Source: an uncultured Clostridia bacterium (GTDB lineage Bacteria; Bacillota; Clostridia; TANB77; CAG-508). From it: a DNA stretch of 64,000 nt. The first letter of the stretch is position 1. Every line of letters starts with the position of its first letter. The notes under the pieces were generated by a model, which worked only from the letters and a program-made list of their open reading frames with translations, was not told the DNA's origin and did no database searches. Made by a program: the position numbers and the translations under genes. This document shows, in pieces, positions 26,649 through 34,943 of the stretch. The DNA lies in NCBI GenBank assembly GCA_934133165.1, contig CAKPAW010000004.1, positions 62,001 to 126,000 of the forward strand, given 5' to 3'.

Positions 26649-26687
26649 AATAGAGGTAAAAATATGAAATTTTACTTCTATTTTTTT
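26649..26687 (+). terminator. terminator after ftsL
   Basis: AATAGAGGTAAAA (26649-26661) pairs with TTTTACTTCTATT (26670-26682, one G-U), followed by TTTTT. It suggests partial termination inside the dcw cluster. Confidence 0.8.
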
Positions 26688-26688
26688 A

Positions 26689-26772
26689 CCTGTTTTTGGG
26701 GACGGAGCAAAAAAACAGGTAAAAGTTTAAAATTAATTGAAGCTGTTTTTTTGCTCCGTCCCCAAAAACAGG
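26689..26772. repeat. GGGGACGGAGC palindromic doublet, copy A
   Basis: Perfect 30-bp inverted arms at 26689-26718 and 26743-26772, with a 24-nt centre. Each arm is itself palindromic: CTGTTTTT, then GGGGACGGAGC, then AAAAAAACAG. The inner 28 bp of each arm are identical to copy B at 33622-33726, while the centres differ. This looks like a REP doublet or small non-autonomous mobile repeat. Confidence 0.8.
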
Positions 26773-26844
26773 TCATGAGAATCGTTCTTTTATCATATTC
26801 TTAATATAAGAGATAATATAAACTTAAGAATGTGAGGGATAAGG

Positions 26845-28998
26845 TTGAAGGAGAGAAAAAAGAGAACACCAAAGCAAAAATTAAAAGTAAAAATTGAAAA
26901 AGAAATTAAAAGACAAGTAAATGATAAAGAGATAAAAAAATTAAAAAATAAAAAGCCAATAAATTTTAAGAAATTAAATAAAAAGAATAAAAGAAATTCA
27001 GAAACGATAGGAGCATTATCCAAAAAGAAAAGAATGAAACGAGAAATGATAATTGCCATATTACTGCTTGCATTATTAGTAGTAAGAATTGGATTCATTC
27101 AATTTATACAAGGAGAAGAACTGCAATCTATGGCATATATGCAACAAACACTAGACAGAAATATTAACCCTAAAAGAGGGACTATTTATGATGCAACTGG
27201 AAAGACTATTTTGGCAGTTAGTTCAACAGTAGAAACAATAACAGTTACGCCAACTACTATAAAAAAAGAAGATAGAGAAAAAATAGCAACTGCACTATCA
27301 AATATATTCTCATTAGATTATGAAAAGGTTTTAAAAAAAGTAAGTAAAAGAAGCTCTATAGAAACAATAATTAAAAAGGTAGATAAAGAAAAAGCTGATG
27401 AATTAAGAGTTTGGATGCAAAATAATAATATTACAACAGGAATTAATATAGATGAAGATACAAAAAGATATTATCCATTTAACAATTTAGCTTCTCAAAT
27501 TATAGGATTTTGTGGTAGTGACAATCAAGGGCTAGATGGAATAGAGGCTTTATATGATAAAACCTTAAAAGGTAGTACGGGTAAAATTACAAAGCTAAGG
27601 GATGCAAAAGGTGGAGATATTGATGATACTTCAGAAGATTATATAAAAGCTGTAAATGGAGATGACTTAGTATTAACTATAGATAGCACAATACAAGGAA
27701 TTGCAGAAAAGTATTTAAAAGAAGCATGTATAGACAATAAGTGTACAGATGGTGGAAATATAATAGTAATGAATCCAAAAAATGGAGATATATTGGCTTT
27801 AGCAGGATACCCGAATTATAATTTAAATGAGCCATATTCTCCAAATACAGATGAATTAAAAAGTGTATGGGATACTCTTTCACAAGAAGACAAAACCAAA
27901 AATATGCAAGCAATGTGGAGAAATAAAGCTGTTTCAGATACTTATGAACCAGGTTCAACTTTCAAATTAGTAACAGCCTCAGCATCTTTAGAAGAAAAAA
28001 TAGCAGAAGTAGATAAGGCAGGGGAATTTTGCTGTACAGGAGGAATTGAAATTGCTGGAGTAAGAATGAAATGTTGGAGATATTATAGACCACATGGAAG
28101 TGAAAGTTTAAGACAGGCATTAATGAATTCATGCAATCCAGTATTCATAGGATTAGGACAGAAATTAGGAGTACACACATATTATAGTTATTTAGAAAAG
28201 TTTGGATTTTTAAGAAAGACAGGAATAGATTTACCAGGAGAAGCAGGAAGTATATTTTTAAAAGAAGAAAAAGTTGGACCAGTAGAGCTTGGAACAATAG
28301 CATTTGGGCAACGTTTTGAAGTAACCCCTATTCAAATGGTAACAATGGTGTCAACTATTGCAAATGGTGGAACATATATACAGCCAAGAGTAGTAAAAGC
28401 AACTATAAATGGAAAAACAGGGGAAAGAAAAGAAATAGAAGTAATAAAAAAGGATAGAGTAATTTCAGAAGAAACAGCAAAAAATGTATTAAGCATGATG
28501 GAATCTGTTGTAGCAGATGGAACAGGTAGAAACTCTCAAGTTAAAGGCTATAGAATAGGCGGAAAAACAGGAACTTCAGAAGATGGCGTAAACACAGGAA
28601 AATATGTAACATCATTCATAGGAGTGGCACCAATATCAGATCCAAGTGTAGCTGTGTTAATAACATTGTATAATCCAACAGGAGAAGGAGGTCACCAAGG
28701 AGGTGGAGTTGCAGCACCAATAGGTTCACAAATATTTGGGGAAGTGTTACCATATTTGGAAGTAGTAAAAGACAACGAGGAGGCAGAACAAGTAAAAAAT
28801 GATGCCCAAGTGCCTAATATAGAAGGAAAAAGTATAAAAGAAGCGGAAAGCATACTAAAAGAGAGTAATTTGAAATTAGTTATAAATAATGAACAAGAAG
28901 GTATAGACAAAGAAAATACTATAATAAAAGAACAAACACCAAAAGCAGGAGTAAAAGTTAAAGAAGAAGCCAACATATACGTAGAGTTGACAAATTAA
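26845..28998 (+). CDS. class B penicillin-binding protein of the dcw cluster
   Basis: A 717-aa septal transpeptidase in the FtsI/SpoVD position. A very basic N-terminal tail of about 65 residues precedes the membrane helix (about 68-88). The active site STFK lies near 370 in EPGSTFKLVTAS, SCN in MNSCNPVF, and KTGTSEDG near 573. One PASTA domain is visible near 653-717. The start is TTG 26845 after GAGGGAT. It is paralogous to the two-PASTA PBP at 18921-21188. Either could be the FtsI or SpoVD equivalent, so no symbol is given. Confidence 0.93.
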   Translation: MKERKKRTPKQKLKVKIEKEIKRQVNDKEIKKLKNKKPINFKKLNKKNKRNSETIGALSKKKRMKREMIIAILLLALLVVRIGFIQFIQGEELQSMAYMQQTLDRNINPKRGTIYDATGKTILAVSSTVETITVTPTTIKKEDREKIATALSNIFSLDYEKVLKKVSKRSSIETIIKKVDKEKADELRVWMQNNNITTGINIDEDTKRYYPFNNLASQIIGFCGSDNQGLDGIEALYDKTLKGSTGKITKLRDAKGGDIDDTSEDYIKAVNGDDLVLTIDSTIQGIAEKYLKEACIDNKCTDGGNIIVMNPKNGDILALAGYPNYNLNEPYSPNTDELKSVWDTLSQEDKTKNMQAMWRNKAVSDTYEPGSTFKLVTASASLEEKIAEVDKAGEFCCTGGIEIAGVRMKCWRYYRPHGSESLRQALMNSCNPVFIGLGQKLGVHTYYSYLEKFGFLRKTGIDLPGEAGSIFLKEEKVGPVELGTIAFGQRFEVTPIQMVTMVSTIANGGTYIQPRVVKATINGKTGERKEIEVIKKDRVISEETAKNVLSMMESVVADGTGRNSQVKGYRIGGKTGTSEDGVNTGKYVTSFIGVAPISDPSVAVLITLYNPTGEGGHQGGGVAAPIGSQIFGEVLPYLEVVKDNEEAEQVKNDAQVPNIEGKSIKEAESILKESNLKLVINNEQEGIDKENTIIKEQTPKAGVKVKEEANIYVELTN

Positions 28999-29127
28999 AT
29001 ATTTACATCTTAGCAGAAGAATTTGAAGGAGATTTTATAAGAAACAAAAATTTGTAAAGTATAATTAAAAATAAGGAACACTAGACTTTTTATAATTAAT
29101 ATAGTAATATTGAAATGGTGAATGAAA

Positions 29128-29664
29128 ATGGAACAAAAATTGAAAAGAAGATTTGCAGATGGAAGAGCAAATACTAGCATTCTAAAAAGTAAATGCAAAA
29201 ATATGTATATTAATAATAAAGAATTTGTAGGAAATATATCATTGCTTCAAATAGAAGAAGTAAAAGAAGAATGGCGTGTAGACCAAGAAGAAAGATGTAT
29301 ATTAGCAAAAGGATATTATTGGTTAGAAATATATCCTGAAAATAGAAACTGTTGCATTACAGCAATTTTTAATAATAACAAAGAAATAATAGAATGGTAT
29401 ATAGATATTGCAAGAAATTTGGGAGTGCAAGATGGCATACCATATGAAGATGATTTATATTTAGATGTTGTTATTGTACATGATGGAAGAATACATTTAC
29501 TAGACGAAGATGAGCTAGAACAAGCATACAAACAAAAAATAATAAGTAAAAAAGATTATGAATTAGCATATGAAAAAGCAAATAAAATTATAGAGTTTGC
29601 AAAAGCAAATTTAGAAAACTTGAAGAGCTTTTCATATAAATATTTAGAGTTATTAGAAAAATAA
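29128..29664 (+). CDS. DUF402 family protein
   Basis: A 178-aa cytoplasmic protein with the DUF402 core: YYWLEIYPEN, IEWYIDIARNLGV, GIPYEDDLYLDVVIVHDG and LLDEDELEQA (residues about 68-140). Some DUF402 proteins act as nucleoside-diphosphate phosphatases or RNA-end-associated factors; substrate here is unknown. ATG 29128 is six bases after GGTGA; ATG 29122 is also in frame but too close to it. The gene ends at a strong terminator before murE, so it is likely a separate unit inside the cell-wall cluster. Confidence 0.8.
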   Translation: MEQKLKRRFADGRANTSILKSKCKNMYINNKEFVGNISLLQIEEVKEEWRVDQEERCILAKGYYWLEIYPENRNCCITAIFNNNKEIIEWYIDIARNLGVQDGIPYEDDLYLDVVIVHDGRIHLLDEDELEQAYKQKIISKKDYELAYEKANKIIEFAKANLENLKSFSYKYLELLEK

Positions 29665-29692
29665 GCTTCTATAAAAGTAGTTATATAAAAAT

Positions 29693-29733
29693 AAGAAAGT
29701 TTTAAAAATATCTTAAAACTTTCTTTTCTTTTT
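29693..29733 (+). terminator. terminator after the DUF402 gene
   Basis: AAGAAAGTTTTAA (29693-29705) pairs with TTAAAACTTTCTT (29713-29725), followed by TTCTTTTT. Confidence 0.88.
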
Positions 29734-29762
29734 AGTAATGATTATTTTTTTTAATAATATAA

Positions 29763-29791
29763 TTTACAAATAAGAACTTTAGTTATATAAT
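29763..29791 (+). promoter_or_regulatory. murE promoter
   Basis: TTTACA at 29763-29768, 17-bp spacer, TATAAT at 29786-29791. The first possible in-frame ATG at 29793 is next to the -10, supporting the downstream start at 29856. Confidence 0.75.
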
Positions 29792-29855
29792 TATGTTGGT
29801 TTTTAATAATTATAAAAAATCAACTTATAAATACATAAAAAACAGGAGGTATCCT

Positions 29856-31328
29856 ATGAAATTAAAAGAAATTTTAGTAGGAATAGAAGGATTAAAAGTA
29901 AAGGGAGATTTAGATTTAGAAATAACAAACTTGGATAAAGATTCAAGAAATATAAAAGAAAATGGCTTATTTGTAGCAATAAAAGGTTTCGACACAGATG
30001 GACATGAATATGTAGATACAGCAATAAATAGCGGTGCAAAAGCAGTAATATTAGAAGAAGGAGTAACTGCAGAATTTGTTAAAAAAATTCCAGAAGGAAT
30101 TACAGTTGTTATCGCAAAAGATACAAGATATGCTTTAGCAATATGCTCATGTAATTTCTATGGGAATCCATCTAGAAAATTCAAATTAATAGGAGTTACA
30201 GGAACAAAAGGAAAAACAACAACAACATTTATGATTAAAAAAGTGCTAGAAAAAGCAGGAAAAAAAGTAGGATTAATTGGAACAATAGCTATATATATAG
30301 GTGATAAAAAACTAGAAGATAGTGATAGAACAACACCAGAAAGTAATAAATTGCAAGCTATATTTGCAAAAATGGTAGAAGAAAATGTAGAAGTAGTTGT
30401 TATGGAAGTATCTTCACAAAGCTTAAAATTACACAGAGTAGCAGGATGTGATTTTGATATAGGAGTATTTACAAACTTTTCAGAAGATCATATTAGTCAA
30501 AAAGAACATCCAAATATGGAAGACTACTTTAGTTCAAAAGTACAATTATTTAAAATGTGTAAAACAGGTTTTATAAATGCGGATGATTTTCATGTTGCAA
30601 AATTACCAAAACTTGTGCCAGAATGTAATATAACAACATATGGAATAGATAATTATTGCAATGTTTTAGCAAAAGACATTACAATTACAAATTCATATGT
30701 GGACTTTAAAGTAAAAATAGGAATGAAAAATGAAAGAATAAAAACATGCATTCCAGGTAGATTTAGTGTATACAATTCACTAGCAGCAATTTGTGTTTCA
30801 GAAAAATTAGGAGCAAATGCTGAACAAATAAAAGAAGCATTAGAAGAAGTTAGAGTTCCAGGAAGATCAGAACTTGTAAATAACAAAAAAGATTTAACAA
30901 TAATGATAGATTATGCACATTCACCAGAAAGCTTAGAAAATATACTAAATGCAGTTAAATCATATACTAGAGGAAGAGTAATATCTGTATTTGGTTGTGG
31001 AGGAGATAGAGATACAACCAAAAGACCAATAATGGGTGAAATTTCAGGAAGAATTGCAGACTTTACAATTATAACATCAGACAATCCACGTACAGAAGAC
31101 CCAGAAAAGATAGTAAGCCAAATTGAAGAAGGAATAAAGAAAACAAAAGGAAAATATACTGTAGTAGTAGATAGAGTTGAAGCTATAAAGAAAGCAATTA
31201 GTATGGCAGATAAAAAGGACATTATAGTTTTAGCTGGTAAAGGACATGAACCTTACCAAGAAATAAATGGTGTAAAATATCCGTTTGATGAAAGAATTAT
31301 AGTAAATAGTATTATTAATAAATTATAA
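29856..31328 (+). CDS. murE: UDP-MurNAc-tripeptide synthetase MurE
   Basis: ATP-dependent ligase that adds the third amino acid to UDP-MurNAc-L-Ala-D-Glu in the cytoplasm. It is 490 aa with ATP site GTKGKTTTTF near residues 117-126, the central MEVSSQSL near 183, and the DNPRTEDP motif near 409-416. The Arg of DNPR is the meso-diaminopimelate signature, so the wall is probably DAP-type. ATG 29856 is set by AGGAGGT at 29844-29850. It is followed by mraY; the usual murF between them is absent. Confidence 0.96.
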   Translation: MKLKEILVGIEGLKVKGDLDLEITNLDKDSRNIKENGLFVAIKGFDTDGHEYVDTAINSGAKAVILEEGVTAEFVKKIPEGITVVIAKDTRYALAICSCNFYGNPSRKFKLIGVTGTKGKTTTTFMIKKVLEKAGKKVGLIGTIAIYIGDKKLEDSDRTTPESNKLQAIFAKMVEENVEVVVMEVSSQSLKLHRVAGCDFDIGVFTNFSEDHISQKEHPNMEDYFSSKVQLFKMCKTGFINADDFHVAKLPKLVPECNITTYGIDNYCNVLAKDITITNSYVDFKVKIGMKNERIKTCIPGRFSVYNSLAAICVSEKLGANAEQIKEALEEVRVPGRSELVNNKKDLTIMIDYAHSPESLENILNAVKSYTRGRVISVFGCGGDRDTTKRPIMGEISGRIADFTIITSDNPRTEDPEKIVSQIEEGIKKTKGKYTVVVDRVEAIKKAISMADKKDIIVLAGKGHEPYQEINGVKYPFDERIIVNSIINKL

Positions 31329-31411
31329 AAGAAGGAGGGAACATTCCTTATCTATAATGAATTAACAAAAGGTAAAGAAGAGTCCCTTGACATAAGAAAA
31401 AGGAGAAAAAC

Positions 31412-32395
31412 ATGGAATTTCAAGTAAAAGTATTATTTTTAACATTTGCAATAACAGTTATACTTTCTTTCATAATAATACCAATATTAAGAAGGCGAAA
31501 AGTAGGGCAAATAGAAAGAGATGATGGACCACAAAGTCATTTAAAGAAACAAGGAACTCCAACAATGGGAGGAATTATAATCATACTTAGTATGATTATA
31601 GTATGTGTGGGATTATTTTTTTACTACACAAAATATAGACCAGAGCCAACTATAGCAAAAAATATTTTGCCACTATTAATAACTTCAGTAGGATTTGGAC
31701 TAATAGGTTTTATAGATGACTTTAAAAAATTAGTATTAAAAAATACTAAAGGGTTAAGTCCAACTGCAAAAATGATAGGATTATTAATAATTGCAGTAGG
31801 ATATATTATATATTTAACAAATGTTTTAAAAATAGGCACAGATATATATATTCCATTTGCAAAAACTAGCATAGTACTTCCTATTTGGTTGTATATTCCA
31901 CTTGCAATATTAGTAATGTTAGGTACAACAAATGCAATAAACCTAACAGACGGAATAGATGGATTATCAAGTAGTGTAACTACTATAATATTAACTTGTC
32001 TAACAGTAATTGCAATTATATTTGATATAAAAGAAGTAACTTTATTTGGAAGCGCATTGGCAGGTGCATGTTTAGGATTTTTACTATTTAACTTATATCC
32101 TTCAAAAGTAATGATGGGAGATACAGGTTCACTTTGTTTAGGAGGAGCAGTTGCAGCTATGGCACTATATTTAAAAATGCCATTATTGCTTTTAATTATT
32201 GCACTAGTTCCAATACTTGAAACATTATCTGTAATGATTCAAGTAGCACATTTCAAAAGAACAGGAAATAGAGTATTTAAAATGGCTCCACTTCACCATC
32301 ATTTTGAACTTTCTGGATGGAAAGAAAATAAAGTAGTATCAGTATTTAGTATAGTTACATTAATAGTATGTATTATAGGAATATTCGCAATTTAA
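31412..32395 (+). CDS. mraY: phospho-N-acetylmuramoyl-pentapeptide transferase
   Basis: Integral membrane enzyme that makes lipid I by moving phospho-MurNAc-pentapeptide to undecaprenyl phosphate. The 327-aa protein has about ten membrane segments. Signature stretches are GTPTMGG near residues 49-55, FIDDFKK near 99-105, the catalytic NLTDGIDGL near 176-184, and APLHHHFEL near 291-299. AAAAGGAG precedes ATG 31412. It is in line with murE upstream and ftsW downstream. No murD follows, although it usually does. Confidence 0.96.
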   Translation: MEFQVKVLFLTFAITVILSFIIIPILRRRKVGQIERDDGPQSHLKKQGTPTMGGIIIILSMIIVCVGLFFYYTKYRPEPTIAKNILPLLITSVGFGLIGFIDDFKKLVLKNTKGLSPTAKMIGLLIIAVGYIIYLTNVLKIGTDIYIPFAKTSIVLPIWLYIPLAILVMLGTTNAINLTDGIDGLSSSVTTIILTCLTVIAIIFDIKEVTLFGSALAGACLGFLLFNLYPSKVMMGDTGSLCLGGAVAAMALYLKMPLLLLIIALVPILETLSVMIQVAHFKRTGNRVFKMAPLHHHFELSGWKENKVVSVFSIVTLIVCIIGIFAI

Positions 32396-32470
32396 AAACT
32401 TCACTCAAAAATGGATAAGTATTTTTTGGGGGAGTTATACAAAAATAATTAGTGAAAGGAAGGGAAGAAA

Positions 32471-33625
32471 GTGCAACAAAAGAAACAGAAAAAAATAATA
32501 AAATCGAATCAAAAACCATTTGATTTTGCATTATGTATTACAATATTTTTATTATTGTCATTAGGAATAATAATGGTGCTTTCTGCTAGTGCACCATCTT
32601 CACTTTCAACAAATGGAAATAGTTATACATATGTATTAAAACAATTAGGATTTGCAATTGCAGGAATTATAGCAATGTTCTTTATATCAAAAATAGATTA
32701 CAGAATTTATAAGAAATTTTATGTTATTGCTTATATTATAGCAATAGTTGCATTATTCTCAGTTGCAATACCAGGAATAGGTGTAGAAGTAAAAGGTGCT
32801 AAAAGATGGATAAATCTAGGATTTGGTAATTTCCAACCATCAGAAATAGCAAAAGTAGCGTTAATTGTATTTTATGCAGGATATTTAACTGAACATAAAA
32901 ATGAATTAGGTTTCTTTTGGAAGGGATGTTTTAAATCACTTTGTTTCCTAATTCCACCAATTGCAATTTTATTCTTTATACAAGACCATTTAAGTGCATC
33001 AATTGTTATAATTGCAATAACATCAATAATGATGATAATGGCTGGAACAAAAATAAAAGACTTTATAACAATAGCAATAGCAGGAGGCTCAGCAGCAGTT
33101 GCTGGAATGCTAATGCTAGCAACAAGAACAGATAAAGGATCATTCCGTTTAGCAAGACTTACAACATTCTTAGATCCTTGGCAAGATCCAACAGGAGATG
33201 GTTGGCAGGTAATTCAAGGATTATATGCAATAGGTTCAGGAGGACTATTTGGAGTAGGTTTAGGTCAAAGTAAACAAAAATATTTATATATACCAGAACC
33301 ACATAATGATTTTATATTTGCAATAATAGCAGAAGAGCTGGGATTTGTAGGATGTTTAGTAGTAATAGCATTATTTGCAATATTTATATGGAGAGGAATT
33401 TTAACTTCAATGAAAGCACCAGACTCATTTGGTAGCTTACTTGCAGTTGGAATTACATCACTTGTAGGAATACAAGCAATAATAAATATAGCAGTTGTTA
33501 CATCATCTATGCCAGCAACAGGGATGTCTCTTCCATTCTTTAGTTATGGAGGAACAGCATTGCTTATATTACTATGCAGTATGGGAGTTCTGTTAAATAT
33601 ATCTAAAGCAGGTTCAAAAGTTTAG
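32471..33625 (+). CDS. ftsW: septal peptidoglycan polymerase FtsW
   Basis: SEDS-family glycosyltransferase that polymerises lipid II at the septum with a partner class B PBP. The 384-aa protein has about ten membrane helices, with VLSASAPSS near residue 36, KRWINLGFGNFQPSEIAK near 113-130, and the C-terminal TGMSLPFFSYGGTALL near 350-365. The start is GTG 32471 after GGAAGGG. FtsW is favoured over RodA or SpoVE by its place before murG in the dcw cluster, but SpoVE is possible. The stop codon lies within the outer arm of a GGGGACGGAGC repeat. Confidence 0.9.
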   Translation: MQQKKQKKIIKSNQKPFDFALCITIFLLLSLGIIMVLSASAPSSLSTNGNSYTYVLKQLGFAIAGIIAMFFISKIDYRIYKKFYVIAYIIAIVALFSVAIPGIGVEVKGAKRWINLGFGNFQPSEIAKVALIVFYAGYLTEHKNELGFFWKGCFKSLCFLIPPIAILFFIQDHLSASIVIIAITSIMMIMAGTKIKDFITIAIAGGSAAVAGMLMLATRTDKGSFRLARLTTFLDPWQDPTGDGWQVIQGLYAIGSGGLFGVGLGQSKQKYLYIPEPHNDFIFAIIAEELGFVGCLVVIALFAIFIWRGILTSMKAPDSFGSLLAVGITSLVGIQAIINIAVVTSSMPATGMSLPFFSYGGTALLILLCSMGVLLNISKAGSKV

Positions 33626-33726
33626 AACTGTTTTTGGGGACGGAGCAAAAAAACAGTTTTAAATAAAAAAATAAAAAGTAAAAAAATTGAGCTGTTTTTT
33701 TGCTCCGTCCCCAAAAACAGTTCTAA
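33622..33726. repeat. GGGGACGGAGC palindromic doublet, copy B
   Basis: Perfect 35-bp inverted arms at 33622-33656 and 33692-33726 around a 35-nt A/T-rich centre. It includes the ftsW stop codon at one end and touches the murG ribosome binding site (AAGGAG, 33725-33730) at the other. In the transcript it would form a very stable hairpin between ftsW and murG. It shares 28 identical bp per arm with copy A (26689-26772). Confidence 0.82.
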
Positions 33727-33736
33727 GGAGTATAGT

Positions 33737-34855
33737 ATGAAAGTAATTATAGCAGCAGCGGGAACAGCAGGACATATTAATCCAGGATTAGCAATTGCAA
33801 ATAAAATAAAACAAGAAGAAAAAAATTCAGAAATCATTTTCATAGGAACAGATAGAGGTTTAGAAAATGATTTAGTGCCTAGAGCAGGTTATGAATTAAA
33901 AACGATAGATGCATATGGATTAAGTAAAAAGATATCAATAGATAATATTAAAAAAATAATAAAAACTATAAAAGGTTATGGTGAAGCTAAAAAAATAATA
34001 AAGGAATTTAATCCAGATATAGTAATTGGAACAGGTGGTTATATATGTGGAGCAACAATATGTGCAGCACATAGCTTGAAAATTCCAACAATCCTTCATG
34101 AAAGCAATGCCTTTCCAGGAAAAGCTGTGAAAATGCTTAGTAAAAAAACAGATACAATATTAGTTTCTTTTAAAGATGCAATAGATAGAATAAAAAATGC
34201 TAAAAATGTAGTATTCACAGGTACACCAACTAAAATAACAAAGCAAGAGTATTCTATACAAGAACAAAAAGAAATGAAAAACAAAATAGGTTTAGATGAA
34301 AATAAACCTATAGTATTGGTGTTTGGTGGAAGCCAAGGAGCACAGGCAATTAATGAAGCTATAATAGGAATAGCAAAGCAAAAGTTAAACAAAAATTATC
34401 AAATTATGTGGGCAACAGGACCAAAGCAATATGATATAATAAAAGAAAAATTAGAAGATGAAAACTTAAATATAAATATGATAAAAAATATGAAGATTGT
34501 TCCATATATTTATAATATGGAAGAAATAATGAATATATCAGATATAATTGTGGCTAGAAGTGGAGCAATGACAATAACAGAAATTTCAAATTTAGGTAAG
34601 CCTTCAATTTTAGTGCCACTTCCAAATGTAAGTAATGACCATCAATTATATAATGCAAAGGCATTAGAAAAAGTGCAAGCAGCGAAAATTATACTAAATA
34701 AGGATTTAACTGCAGAACAACTAAATAAAAATATAAAAAGTATGGTAGATTATCCACAAATTATGAAACAAATGGGGATAAATGCTTTAAAATTACAAAC
34801 AAATGATGCCCAAAATAAAATATATAATGAAGTGAAAAAATTAGTAAAGAAATAA
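33737..34855 (+). CDS. murG: lipid II-forming N-acetylglucosaminyltransferase MurG
   Basis: Peripheral membrane GT-B enzyme that adds GlcNAc to lipid I to give lipid II. It is 372 aa. The N-terminal GTAGHINPGLA lies near residues 8-18, GTGGYICG near 97-104, HESNAFPGKA near 118-127, FGGSQGA near 194-200, and ARSGAMTITEI near 274-284 forms the nucleotide-sugar site. The ribosome binding site AAGGAG is at 33725-33730, at the edge of the repeat. A terminator overlaps the last codons, closing this part of the cluster. Confidence 0.96.
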   Translation: MKVIIAAAGTAGHINPGLAIANKIKQEEKNSEIIFIGTDRGLENDLVPRAGYELKTIDAYGLSKKISIDNIKKIIKTIKGYGEAKKIIKEFNPDIVIGTGGYICGATICAAHSLKIPTILHESNAFPGKAVKMLSKKTDTILVSFKDAIDRIKNAKNVVFTGTPTKITKQEYSIQEQKEMKNKIGLDENKPIVLVFGGSQGAQAINEAIIGIAKQKLNKNYQIMWATGPKQYDIIKEKLEDENLNINMIKNMKIVPYIYNMEEIMNISDIIVARSGAMTITEISNLGKPSILVPLPNVSNDHQLYNAKALEKVQAAKIILNKDLTAEQLNKNIKSMVDYPQIMKQMGINALKLQTNDAQNKIYNEVKKLVKK

Positions 34856-34872
34856 AGCTTTACTAATTTTTT
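34835..34872 (+). terminator. terminator overlapping the murG end
   Basis: AAAAAATTAGTAAAG (34835-34849) pairs with CTTTACTAATTTTTT (34858-34872). The 5' arm is inside the murG coding region. Confidence 0.85.
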
Positions 34873-34884
34873 ATACTAAACTAC

Positions 34885-34913
34885 TTGCAAAAGTAATAAA
34901 AATAATTTAGAAT
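34885..34913 (+). promoter_or_regulatory. topA promoter
   Basis: TTGCAA at 34885-34890, 17-bp spacer, TAGAAT at 34908-34913. Confidence 0.6.
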
Positions 34914-34943
34914 ACATAGGTAATAAAAATAAAGGAGAGTATT

